Source: Rhizobacter terrae | Lineage (GTDB): Bacteria > Pseudomonadota > Gammaproteobacteria > Burkholderiales > Burkholderiaceae_C | Direction of reading: 5' to 3' | DNA: 64,000 nucleotides | Assembly (NCBI RefSeq): GCF_003852895.1 | Contig: NZ_QUSW01000001.1 | Coordinates: forward strand, 806,001-870,000 | The notes under the pieces: model-generated | The model's database searches: none | Told to the model about the DNA's origin: nothing | Seen by the model: only the letters and a program-made list of their open reading frames with translations | Position numbers and translations under genes: made by a program | Shown here: positions 1 to 7,797 of the stretch, one piece after another | Numbering within the stretch: position 1 is the first letter of the stretch | Layout: the number at the start of each line of letters is the position of its first letter

Positions 1-50
1 AGCTCGGTGGCGCACTGCGGGCAGAACTTGTAGGGGACGGGTGCGGTCAT
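1..50 (-). CDS. Zinc-ribbon Nudix hydrolase, N-terminal fragment
   Basis: Only the first 16 codons lie in the window; the gene runs off the left edge. The visible N-terminus contains CPQCATEL, the first half of a four-cysteine zinc ribbon. This kind of ribbon precedes the Nudix domain in small NUDIX hydrolases and NADH pyrophosphatases. Its ATG overlaps the TGA of cysM by ATGA, so it follows cysM in one operon. The Nudix box itself is outside the window, so the assignment rests on the ribbon alone. Confidence 0.5.
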   Translation of the reverse strand, partial: MTAPVPYKFCPQCATE

Positions 51-964
51 GCCGGAAACACCCCCGTGGAGAGATAGCGATCGCCGCGATCACACACCAC
101 GAACACGATGGTCGCGTTCTCCACCTTCTTGGCGATTTCCAGCGCCACCCAGCACGCACCCGCGGCCGAGATGCCGGCAAACAGGCCCTCTTCGCGAGCG
201 AGCCGTCGCACCATGTTCTCCGCATCGCTTTGCGTCACGAGCACCTGCTCGTCGATCCACGTCGGATCGTAGATCTTGGGCATGTAGGCCTCGGGCCATT
301 TGCGGATGCCCGGGATGCGCGAGCCTTCAGCCGGCTGCGCGCCGATCACGCGGATGTCCTGGCTCTTTTCCTTGAGGAAGCGCGAGGTGCCGGTGATGGT
401 GCCCGTCGTGCCCATGGCACTCACGAAGTGCGTGATGCTGCCTTGCGTGTCGCGCCAGATCTCAGGCCCCGTGGTCTCGTAGTGGATGCGCGGGTTGTCG
501 GCATTGGCGAACTGGTCGAGCACGCGGCCCTTGCCGTCGCGCTGCATCTGCTCGGCCAGGTCGCGTGCGTATTCCATGCCGCCCGAGCGCGGCGTGAGGA
601 TGAGCTCCGCACCGAAGGCCTTCATCGTCTGCGCACGCTCGACGCTCAGGTCCTCCGGCATGATGAGCAGCATGCGGTAGCCGCGGATGGCCGCGGCCAT
701 GGCCAACGCGATGCCGGTGTTGCCCGAGGTCGCCTCGATGAGCGTGTCGCCGGGCTTGATCTCGCCACGCTCCTCGGCGCGGCGGATCATGCTGATCGCG
801 GGCCGGTCCTTCACCGAACCGGCGGGGTTGTTGCCTTCCAGCTTGCCGAGGATGACGTTGCCGCGCTGCTCGTTGTCGACGCCGGGAACGCGCACAAGGC
901 GCACGAGCGGGGTATTGCCGATCACGTCCTCGACGGTCGGGTACTGGATGTTGCGTGAGCTCAT
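47..964 (-). CDS. cysM: Cysteine synthase B (O-acetylserine sulfhydrylase)
   Basis: This is a PLP enzyme making L-cysteine from O-acetylserine and sulfide or thiosulfate in the cytoplasm. It has 305 residues, close to the usual 300 or so. The PLP lysine lies in NPAGSVKDRPA, the substrate loop is TSGNTGIA, and the phosphate-binding glycine-rich loop is MGTTGTITG. I chose the ATG giving MSSRNIQYP; another in-frame ATG lies three codons upstream. The CysM-type sequence VIGNTPLVRL is present at the N-terminus. It is transcribed away from tRNA-Leu and is translationally coupled to the downstream Nudix gene. Confidence 0.93.
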   Translation of the reverse strand: MSSRNIQYPTVEDVIGNTPLVRLVRVPGVDNEQRGNVILGKLEGNNPAGSVKDRPAISMIRRAEERGEIKPGDTLIEATSGNTGIALAMAAAIRGYRMLLIMPEDLSVERAQTMKAFGAELILTPRSGGMEYARDLAEQMQRDGKGRVLDQFANADNPRIHYETTGPEIWRDTQGSITHFVSAMGTTGTITGTSRFLKEKSQDIRVIGAQPAEGSRIPGIRKWPEAYMPKIYDPTWIDEQVLVTQSDAENMVRRLAREEGLFAGISAAGACWVALEIAKKVENATIVFVVCDRGDRYLSTGVFPA

Positions 965-1049
965 GGCGTCCATTGTGACCCAGGCGAATGACCCACGCTC
1001 CCATGCCATAATCCGGCCCCTCAAGCGCGTACCCACGCCCATCCCATTG

Positions 1050-1137
<88 letters not shown>

Positions 1138-1268
1138 AAGAGCATTTGCTTGCCTGCTGCGGCAGCCGATCTGGGCGCTGCGGTGCTCGCCGTACGGGAG
1201 CACGGCTTGTGGCGCCTCGGCACTGAAACCTAGTACGCTTGCGTTTCCGTTTTGACGAGGACCTTTGA

Positions 1269-1877
1269 ATGCCGCCGGTTCCAAAGATCACCAAGTGGTT
1301 CCTGATCGCACTGACGGCCGTCTTCTTTGTCGGCGACATCGGCCTCATGGCCACGGGAGTGGACATCCGCACCTGGCTGGCGCTGTATCCGCTGAGTTTC
1401 TCGTTCCAGCCCTGGCAGGTGTTCACCTATGTGCTGGTGCACGGCGACATCGTCCAGCTGCTGTTCAACCTGCTGGGCCTGTGGATCTTCGGCGCGCCGC
1501 TGGAGTACCTCTGGAACGAGAAGCGCTACCTGCAGTTCGTCACCGCCTGCGGGCTGACCGCCGCCATGATCGAACTGCTGCTGACCACGCTCACCGGCCG
1601 GCCGTCGATGATGGTCGGCGTCAACAGCATCATCTACGGCCTGCTGCTGGCGCAGGCCATGCTGTTTCCCAACAAGGTCATCACGCTGGTCATCCCGCCG
1701 GTGCAGATGACGATGAAGACCTACGTCATCGTCTTTGGCGTGCTGGAACTCTGGGTGGGCCTGCATGCGCAAGACCTCGTCGCCCACTTCGCCCACCTGG
1801 GCGGCATGCTGGGCGCCTTCCTGATGATCCGCTACTGGCGCGGCCAGCCGCCGTTCAAGGGCCGCCGGCGCTTCTGA
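1269..1877 (+). CDS. Rhomboid-fold membrane protein lacking the catalytic serine
   Basis: This is a 202-residue polytopic inner-membrane protein of the rhomboid superfamily. Landmarks are the loop WxxFTYVLVHG (about residues 49-59), FNLLGLWIFG (66-75) and the C-terminal HFAHLGGMLGA helix with the catalytic-type His176. At the serine position, where active rhomboids have GASGAxFG, it reads GVNSIIYG (117-124). Asn119 therefore replaces the nucleophile and Ser120 replaces the next glycine. The second loop histidine is also changed (HGDIVQ for HGxxxH). I read it as a pseudoprotease, by analogy with iRhoms. The next gene is also a degenerate protease. Confidence 0.8.
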   Translation: MPPVPKITKWFLIALTAVFFVGDIGLMATGVDIRTWLALYPLSFSFQPWQVFTYVLVHGDIVQLLFNLLGLWIFGAPLEYLWNEKRYLQFVTACGLTAAMIELLLTTLTGRPSMMVGVNSIIYGLLLAQAMLFPNKVITLVIPPVQMTMKTYVIVFGVLELWVGLHAQDLVAHFAHLGGMLGAFLMIRYWRGQPPFKGRRRF

Positions 1878-1961
1878 GCACGGCGCGGCAACCGCCATGC
1901 CCCTGAGCTTCCGAGGGGCACGAAAAAGGATCATGCTGAAGACCTTCGCGTGGAGGTCGTC

Positions 1962-3002
1962 ATGCGCTGGTGGTCCAGGTCGTCGCATTTGCTCGGGCTG
2001 CTGGGGCTGACCTTCGCCCTGGCTGCAGCGCCCGCCGCGGCGCAGGACCTCCGGCACGAGCACAGCCCCGAAATCGAAGCCAAGATCGCCGCACTCGAAC
2101 GGGCGCATTCGGCAGTGGTGGGCGTGCGAAGCGTGGCGGTGGACCACGCACGCTCCAGCGACACACTGGGCCAGGTCCGCCAGGGCTCGGGCGTGGTGAT
2201 CGGCAGCGACGGGCTCATCGTCACCATCGGCTACCTCATCCTCGAAGCAGATGACGTCGAGCTGCAGCTGGGCACCGGCCGGGTGGTGCCTGCGCGCATC
2301 GTGGCCTACGACCTGGCTTCCGGCTTCGGTCTGTTGCAGGCACTCACTCCGCTGAAGGTGCCGCCGGTGGCACTGGGCAACTCGACGGCGGTGAGCGACG
2401 ACGACCCGCTGATGATCGCCAGCGGCGGCGACGCCGGCGACCTGAGCGTGGCGCACCTCGTCTCGCGGCGGGCGTTCTCCGGCTATTGGGAATACCACAT
2501 CGACGGCGCCCTCTTCACCTCGCCGCCGCGCACCGACCACAGCGGCGCGGCGCTGTTCAACGCGAATGGCGAGCTGCTGGGCATCGGCTCGCTGATGGTG
2601 ATGGACGCGCAAGGCCCCGACAAGCCGCGCCTGCCCGGCAACATGTTCGTGCCGGTGGACCTGCTCAAGGACATCCTGCCGGAACTGCGCAGCCGGAGCA
2701 CGACGCGCAGCAGCACGCGGGCCTGGCTGGGGCTGAACTGCGTGGAGATCGACGGCATCGTGCGGGTGGTGCGCGTCACGCCTGACAGCCCGGCAGCCGA
2801 TGCGGGGCTGCAACCGGGCGACATCATCGTGCGCATCGAGGACACCGAGGTGAACGGCCTGGAAGGCCTGTACAAGACACTGTGGCGCGACTCCGCGGAA
2901 CGCGATGTGATGCTGGTGGTGTCTCGCGAAGGCGTGCACACCTCGGTCAAGGCGCACACCCGGGACCGCATGAAGACCTTGCGGCAGGCGCAAGGCGTGT
3001 GA
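1962..3002 (+). CDS. Deg/HtrA-like periplasmic protein with degenerate catalytic triad and PDZ domain
   Basis: A Sec signal peptide (about 1-28, ending AAAPAAAQD) is followed by a trypsin-like S1C domain and a PDZ domain (about 255-330, AGLQPGDIIVRI). The start is the ATG preceded by GGAGG five bases upstream, rather than the GTG at 1950. In the protease domain the histidine site reads VTIGYLIL (Tyr91 for His). The aspartate site reads AYDLASGFGLL (Gly at the Asp position). Only the serine loop DHSGAALFN (Ser194) survives. It is probably a non-proteolytic chaperone or PDZ adaptor in the periplasm. It lies directly after the dead rhomboid gene. Confidence 0.8.
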   Translation: MRWWSRSSHLLGLLGLTFALAAAPAAAQDLRHEHSPEIEAKIAALERAHSAVVGVRSVAVDHARSSDTLGQVRQGSGVVIGSDGLIVTIGYLILEADDVELQLGTGRVVPARIVAYDLASGFGLLQALTPLKVPPVALGNSTAVSDDDPLMIASGGDAGDLSVAHLVSRRAFSGYWEYHIDGALFTSPPRTDHSGAALFNANGELLGIGSLMVMDAQGPDKPRLPGNMFVPVDLLKDILPELRSRSTTRSSTRAWLGLNCVEIDGIVRVVRVTPDSPAADAGLQPGDIIVRIEDTEVNGLEGLYKTLWRDSAERDVMLVVSREGVHTSVKAHTRDRMKTLRQAQGV

Positions 3003-3005
3003 GGC

Positions 3006-3905
3006 TCAGGCCCTGAGGCCTTCGTGCACGGTCGGGTAGCGCAGGCGCAGGCGCAGCTCGGTCTTCAATCGCCGGTTGGCCAGCCGCCGTGATTCGCTCA
3101 TGAAGCTCATCAGCATCGGCGACAGTTGTTCGCGCGCTTCATCGCGGCTGATGCGCGGCGGGCGGGGCATGCCGCACAGGTCGGCGGCGAGGTCGAAGTA
3201 GTCGCCCATCTTCAGCTCGGTGTCGTCGCTCGCGTGCACCACGCGCTGCGGCAGGCCGCGCGCCAGAGCGGCCACGCAGGCACGCGCGAGGTCGTCGGCG
3301 TGGATGTGGTTGGTGTAGACGTCGTCCTCCGGCCGCAGCACCGCCGTGCCACGCGCGAGGCGTTCGCGCGGATGGCCGCCCTCGCGGTCCGAGGCGTAGA
3401 TGCCGGGGATGCGCAGGATGCTCACGCGGGCGCCGTGGCTGCGTCCGTACCAGCGCAACCGCGACTCCGCATCGACGCGGCGTCGTGCGCGGTCGGTCGC
3501 GGGGTTCACGGCCCGCGTCTCGTCGAAGCGGGCACCTTGGCAATCGCCGTAGACGCCCGTCGTGCTGGCATAGACGATGCGCTGCACGCGGCCCTTGCGA
3601 GCCATGGCCTGCAGGAGGTTGCGCGTGCGTGTGTCCTCAGCCCCTTGCATTGGCGGCGGAGCGAGATGCAGCAGCGCATCCGCAAGGCCCGCCAGGCGCG
3701 CCAGCGTGCGAGGGTCGTCCAGGTTGCCGATGACAGGCACTGCACCGGCGCGGCGGATGTGCTCGGCACGCTCCACGCCCGTGGTGAGCGCGAGCAGGCG
3801 CCAGCGGCCATGCAGCAGCTTCACCACCCGCATCCCTACGTCGCCGCAGCCGACGATGAGCAAGGTGGGACGCTTGGCACGAGTGGGAATCGACACGGGA
3901 GCCAT
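3006..3905 (-). CDS. NAD(P)-dependent SDR/epimerase-family protein (YeeZ-like)
   Basis: This 299-residue extended-SDR-type protein has the nucleotide-binding motif LLIVGCGDVGMRV near the N-terminus. The usual GxxGxxG is modified to GCGDVG. The catalytic-type segment is YASTTGVYG, with a further VSILRIPGIYA core. This fits the YeeZ-like branch of NAD-dependent epimerases, whose substrate is not established. The ATG at 3905 is preferred over an in-frame TTG at 3944. It converges with the preceding Deg-like gene and is divergent from the ferredoxin reductase. Confidence 0.75.
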   Translation of the reverse strand: MAPVSIPTRAKRPTLLIVGCGDVGMRVVKLLHGRWRLLALTTGVERAEHIRRAGAVPVIGNLDDPRTLARLAGLADALLHLAPPPMQGAEDTRTRNLLQAMARKGRVQRIVYASTTGVYGDCQGARFDETRAVNPATDRARRRVDAESRLRWYGRSHGARVSILRIPGIYASDREGGHPRERLARGTAVLRPEDDVYTNHIHADDLARACVAALARGLPQRVVHASDDTELKMGDYFDLAADLCGMPRPPRISRDEAREQLSPMLMSFMSESRRLANRRLKTELRLRLRYPTVHEGLRA

Positions 3906-3974
3906 CAAGACCGTAGGCAGGGATGCGCCCGGGAAGCGGGGCAAAATCGAGGCTCAGTTTACGAGAGCCCGACC

Positions 3975-5012
3975 ATGACCTTCACCGTGACCGTCCAGCC
4001 CAGCGGCCGCACCTTCACTGTCGAACGCGACGAAGCGATCCTGCAGGCGGCCATCCGGCAAGGCATCGGGCTGCCCTACGGCTGCAAGGATGGCGCCTGC
4101 GGTTCCTGCAAGAGCCGGCTGCTCGAAGGCCGCGTGATCCACGGGGCCCACCAGCACAAGGCGCTGAGCGTGGAGGAAGAGGAAGCCGGCTTCACCCTCA
4201 CCTGCTGCGCCGCCGCTCAGACCGACGTGGTCATCGAGGCGCGCACCGTGGCCGGCGCCGGCGAGTTCCCGGTTCGCAAGATGCCCAGCCGCGTGAGCAC
4301 CATCCGCAAGCCCGCGCCTGACGTGGCGGTGGTGATGATGCAGTTGCCTGCCAACGACCCGCTGCGCTACCACGCGGGGCAGTACATCGAGTTCATCCTG
4401 CGCGACGGCTCGCGCCGCAGCTACTCCATGGCCAGCGCGCCGCACACGCAAGGCGACAAGCCCATGATCGAGCTGCACATCCGCCACATGCCCGGCGGCA
4501 AGTTCACCGACCAGGTGTTCAGCACGATGAAGGAGAAGGACATCCTGCGCATGGAAGGCCCCTTCGGCAGCTTCTTCCTGCGCGAGGACAGCGACAAGCC
4601 CATGGTGCTGCTGGCCTCGGGCACGGGCTTCGCGCCCATCAAGGCCATCATCGAGGAGATGGAGTTCAAGGGCATCACGCGGCCAGCCGTGCTGTACTGG
4701 GGTTGCCGCTCGAAGGCCGACCTGTACCTGCACGACTGGGCGGTGGAGGCCACGTCCCGCCTGCCCAACCTCACTTATGTGCCGGTGCTGTCCGAACCCA
4801 AGCCTGAAGACCAGTGGATGGGTCGCACCGGCTTCGTCCACCGCGCGGTGATGCATGACCTGCCGGATCTCTCGGGCCATCAGGTCTACGCTTGCGGCGC
4901 GCCCGTCATGGTCGAGTCCGCGCAGGCAGACTTCGTGCAGACCTGCGGGCTGCCGGAAGACGAATTCCTCGCCGACTCCTTCACCTCGGAAGCCGACAAG
5001 CACGGCGGCTGA
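3975..5012 (+). CDS. 2Fe-2S ferredoxin/FAD/NAD(P) oxidoreductase (CDP-6-deoxy-delta-3,4-glucoseen reductase type)
   Basis: This 345-residue single-chain electron-transfer flavoprotein has an N-terminal plant-type ferredoxin with ligands Cys37, Cys42, Cys45 and a CC pair at 77-78. The FAD domain carries RRSYSMAS, and the NAD-binding domain carries LASGTGFAPIKA and the C-terminal YACGAPVMV. Beta-proteobacterial members are often annotated as CDP-6-deoxy-glucoseen reductase (AscD-like). The real partner is probably an unlinked oxygenase or other acceptor. It sits 14 bp before a Bug-family binding protein, so the two may share a transcript. Confidence 0.82.
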   Translation: MTFTVTVQPSGRTFTVERDEAILQAAIRQGIGLPYGCKDGACGSCKSRLLEGRVIHGAHQHKALSVEEEEAGFTLTCCAAAQTDVVIEARTVAGAGEFPVRKMPSRVSTIRKPAPDVAVVMMQLPANDPLRYHAGQYIEFILRDGSRRSYSMASAPHTQGDKPMIELHIRHMPGGKFTDQVFSTMKEKDILRMEGPFGSFFLREDSDKPMVLLASGTGFAPIKAIIEEMEFKGITRPAVLYWGCRSKADLYLHDWAVEATSRLPNLTYVPVLSEPKPEDQWMGRTGFVHRAVMHDLPDLSGHQVYACGAPVMVESAQADFVQTCGLPEDEFLADSFTSEADKHGG

Positions 5013-5026
5013 CAACCACGAATCGC

Positions 5027-6004
5027 ATGCAACGCAGAACCGCCCTTCGCGCGCTCGCCGGCGCCGCCACCATCACGGCCTGGCCCGCCTTCTCCCAGCA
5101 GCGGCCCATCCGATTCATCGTCCCCTACGCACCCGGCGGCCCGCTGGACACGGTGGCGCGCCTGCTGGCCGAGAAGGTCAAGGACTCCCTGGGCGTGGTG
5201 ATCATCGAGAACAAGCCGGGCGCCGGCGGCAACCTGGGCGCCGACATGGCCGCCAAGAGCGCGCCGGACGGCCACACCATCGTGATGGGCGCGGTGGCCA
5301 CGCATGCCATCAACCCGTGGCTGTTCAGCAAGCTGCCCTACGACCCGATCCGCGACTTCACGCCCATCACCGGCGTGGCGCAGGTGCCCAACGTGCTGGT
5401 GATGAACACCGAGACGGCCACACGCCTGAACATCGGCAAGGTGGCGGACCTCGTCGACTACGCGAAGAAGAACCCGGGCAAGCTGAACTACGGCTCGGGC
5501 GGCAACGGCAGCGCGGGGCACCTGGCCGGCGAGATGTTCAAGGCGCAGGCCGGCGTGTTCATGGTGCACATCCCCTACGCGGGCGGCAATCCGGCGCAGC
5601 TGGCCCTGCTGTCGGGCCAGGTGGACCTGACCTTCGACAACCTCGCCTCGGCCTCGGGCAACATCAAGGCGGGCAAGCTCAAGGCCCTGGCCGTGACCAC
5701 CACGAAGCGCTCCAGCGCGATGCCTGAGGTACCCACGGTCGCCGAGACCGGCCGCACGCTGTCGGGCTTCAACGTGGACACCTGGTTCGGCATCTTCGGA
5801 CCTGCCAGGCTGCCGGCGGATGTGACCCAGCGATTGAACAAGGCTTTCGTCGATGCGCTCAACCAGCCCGACGTGAAGGCCAGGCTCGCCGGCCTCTTCG
5901 CCGAGCCCATGCCCACCACGCCCGATCAGTTCGCTGTGTTCGTCAAGCGCGAACTGGCGAAGTACGAAGGCGTGGTGAAGGCCAGCGGCGCGAAGGTGGA
6001 CTGA
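5027..6004 (+). CDS. Bug-family tripartite tricarboxylate transporter substrate-binding protein
   Basis: This is a 325-residue periplasmic solute receptor of the TctC/Bug family, which is greatly expanded in Burkholderiales. It has an N-terminal export signal (MQRRTALRALAG..., TAWPAFSQ) and the hallmark blocks RFIVPYAPGGPLDTVARLLA, IIENKPGAGGNLG and VPTVAETG. Members bind carboxylates, amides or nicotinate-like compounds; the ligand cannot be read here. No tctAB membrane genes lie nearby, which is common for orphan Bug receptors. Confidence 0.9.
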   Translation: MQRRTALRALAGAATITAWPAFSQQRPIRFIVPYAPGGPLDTVARLLAEKVKDSLGVVIIENKPGAGGNLGADMAAKSAPDGHTIVMGAVATHAINPWLFSKLPYDPIRDFTPITGVAQVPNVLVMNTETATRLNIGKVADLVDYAKKNPGKLNYGSGGNGSAGHLAGEMFKAQAGVFMVHIPYAGGNPAQLALLSGQVDLTFDNLASASGNIKAGKLKALAVTTTKRSSAMPEVPTVAETGRTLSGFNVDTWFGIFGPARLPADVTQRLNKAFVDALNQPDVKARLAGLFAEPMPTTPDQFAVFVKRELAKYEGVVKASGAKVD

Positions 6005-6008
6005 AGCT

Positions 6009-7232
6009 TCAGGCTCCCGAGGCGGCCTGCTCCTTGCGGCGGATGAACCCGGCGCGCTTGGCGTCCTCGGGGTAGAGGAAGTGCACCTCGCCCTTGCGCC
6101 AAACGCCCAGCCAGATCATGTTGCGCGTGAAGGCGTCGTGGTCGGTGGCGGAGAACGGCTTGTCGTGCGTGGTGACCACGCCCGAGTACGGGCGCTGCAA
6201 GGTTTCCAGCGCCTGCTTGAGCGCATCGCCGGAGGTGTCGCCCTTGGTCTGGAAGAGAGCGCGCAGCATCAGGTGCACGGCGTCGTAGCTTTGCGCCGCG
6301 GCCATCAGCGAGCCAATGGGTTCCTTGCCTGACTGGCGCTTCAAGCGTGCGATGAAGGACGAGCGCCGCTCGTTGGACAGATCCTGAATGATGGTCTGGA
6401 CCATGATCGCGCCCTCGATGGCGCCGCTTGACTTCTCGGACACGGTGCGCAGCGAGAAGGGCCATGGGCCGTACAAGGGCACATTGAACTTCGCTTCCAC
6501 TCGCGAGCTGGCCATCACCGCGGCCTCGGGGCCGACGGTATAGCCGATCACCGCCTCCGCCCCAGCGGCCTTGGCCTCCAGCATCTGCGCCGTGAGCGAC
6601 TTCACGCCCAGGTCGAAGCGCGCGGTGTAGACGGGCTTGAGGTTCTTGGCCGCGAGGAAGTTCTCCACGTCCTTGAAGCCACCCTCGCCGTAGCCTGTCT
6701 TGTCGGCGAAGACCGCCACGCGGGTGAAGCCTCGCTTGACCACGTCATCGACAAGGTAGGCGGCCTGCAGCGTGTCGCGGGCGGACATGCGGAAGATGTA
6801 GCTCGATGCCGCAGGGTACTTCGCGGTCACCGCAGAGCCGGTGGACACCGGCACCATCAGCAGGTGCTTGTGGTCCTGGAAGACATCGAGCGACTTCAGC
6901 GCCACTCCGGTGTTGCAAAAGCCGACGGTGAAGTCGACTTTCTCCTTGAGCACCAGGTCCTCGGCGATCTTGCGGCCTTCGTCGGGCGCGGACTTGTCAT
7001 CGCGTTCGACAAGTTCGACCGGGCGACCCAGGAAGCCCCCCACCTCGTTGATCTCCTTGACCGCCAGCTCGGCCCCCATGCGGGCGCTGTTGCCGAAATC
7101 CTGCGAGCCGCCCGTGAAGGGGCAGATGAAGCCCACCCTCACCGGCTTCACGCCGCTCGTCTGCGCGTGAGTGCCCAGCGCGGCCATCGCCAGCATCGCG
7201 GCGACGGCCGCTTTCGTGAAGACCTGTCCCAT
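6009..7232 (-). CDS. Branched-chain amino acid ABC transporter substrate-binding protein (LivK-type)
   Basis: This 407-residue periplasmic-binding protein (Periplas_BP_6 fold) has a signal peptide ending ALGTHAQ. The receptor block FICPFTGGSQDFGNSARMG is present. The ATG has a GGAG ribosome site nine bases upstream. It could serve the livHMGF transporter encoded about 1.7 kb away on the same strand. A porin and a repeat-rich intergenic region lie between them, so it is not in that operon. Its ligand could be an amino acid, amide or aromatic acid. Confidence 0.87.
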   Translation of the reverse strand: MGQVFTKAAVAAMLAMAALGTHAQTSGVKPVRVGFICPFTGGSQDFGNSARMGAELAVKEINEVGGFLGRPVELVERDDKSAPDEGRKIAEDLVLKEKVDFTVGFCNTGVALKSLDVFQDHKHLLMVPVSTGSAVTAKYPAASSYIFRMSARDTLQAAYLVDDVVKRGFTRVAVFADKTGYGEGGFKDVENFLAAKNLKPVYTARFDLGVKSLTAQMLEAKAAGAEAVIGYTVGPEAAVMASSRVEAKFNVPLYGPWPFSLRTVSEKSSGAIEGAIMVQTIIQDLSNERRSSFIARLKRQSGKEPIGSLMAAAQSYDAVHLMLRALFQTKGDTSGDALKQALETLQRPYSGVVTTHDKPFSATDHDAFTRNMIWLGVWRKGEVHFLYPEDAKRAGFIRRKEQAASGA

Positions 7233-7377
7233 CTCGTCTCCTTAGTTGCCCATCGGTGAGCGTAACGATAGGTTCGATGTGCGAGATGCGCAAAAGGACC
7301 GATCCCTGCGTAAGACTACGCGGTGGGCGTGCAGATGTCTCGGTCCTTGCTTCCTTTTCGCCTCTTGTCCGGTTTTG

Positions 7378-7432
7378 CAAAGGCGTGGGTGGGCTGGCTG
7401 GGGCGCGCCCCAGCCGCCCACCCACGCCTTTG
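7378..7432. repeat. 55-bp near-perfect palindrome
   Basis: The left arm (7378-7405) and right arm (7406-7432) pair over 27 bp with one bulged T and no loop. The outer 17 bp is CAAAGGCGTGGGTGGGC paired with its exact complement, and the inner 10 bp is GGCTGGGGCG/CGCCCCAGCC. There is no clear T-tract on either side, so it is not a standard intrinsic terminator. It begins a gene-free stretch between the LivK-type gene and the porin. Confidence 0.85.
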
Positions 7433-7481
7433 CTGTTGGGGCTTCGGGTTTTCTCGTCGAGCACACCCATCGGTTGTTGAG

Positions 7482-7710
7482 CGGCAGGCGGCATGGGCCA
7501 GGGGCTGCGTCTGTGGCGGCGAGCAGCGCAGCACCGAGGGGTGGCGTGCGCAGCACGCTTCGTCCTCATACTTGCCTCGGCTGTTTGACCGCAGCGCACC
7601 GCAGGGGCGCGTAGGGAGTTCCGAGGCACACCCCTCGGTGCGAGCAGCACAGCGCAGTCGGCCGCAGGCCGACCGCCACAGCCGCAGCCCCTGGCCCATG
7701 CCGCCTGCCG
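7482..7710. repeat. Nested long inverted repeat element (about 229 bp)
   Basis: Four nested perfect stems were read directly. They are 28 bp (7482-7509 with 7683-7710), 9 bp (7511-7519 with 7673-7681), 12 bp (7532-7543 with 7629-7640) and 8 bp (7573-7580 with 7621-7628). The right half holds about 20 extra bases with their own 7-bp stem and triloop (7657-7673, GTCGGCC GCA GGCCGAC). No convincing gene is seen here. It looks like a structured intergenic repeat, or two inverted copies of one. Confidence 0.8.
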
Positions 7711-7739
7711 CGGCCCCACCCAATCTCCGAGAAAACAAA

Positions 7740-7767
7740 AAAGCCCGCCGCTCGAGCGACGGGCTTT
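7740..7767 (-). terminator. Intrinsic terminator of the porin gene
   Basis: The stem AAAGCCCGNCGCTCGAGCG is followed on the minus strand by a T-rich tail (TTTTTTGTTTT across 7731-7745). It lies 30 bp past the porin stop codon. Confidence 0.85.
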
Positions 7768-7797
7768 CCCTTGAGAAAGGTCCGAAAAGGAGACCGA

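Noticed and set aside
1898-1920. Hairpin TGCCCCT/AGGGGCA after the rhomboid gene
   Set aside because: It is followed by CGAAAAAGG on the plus strand, with no T-tract, so a terminator call is not supported.
1230-2993. A 587-codon minus-strand frame opposite the rhomboid and Deg-like genes
   Set aside because: No domain is recognisable, and the plus-strand genes have membrane, signal peptide and PDZ features.
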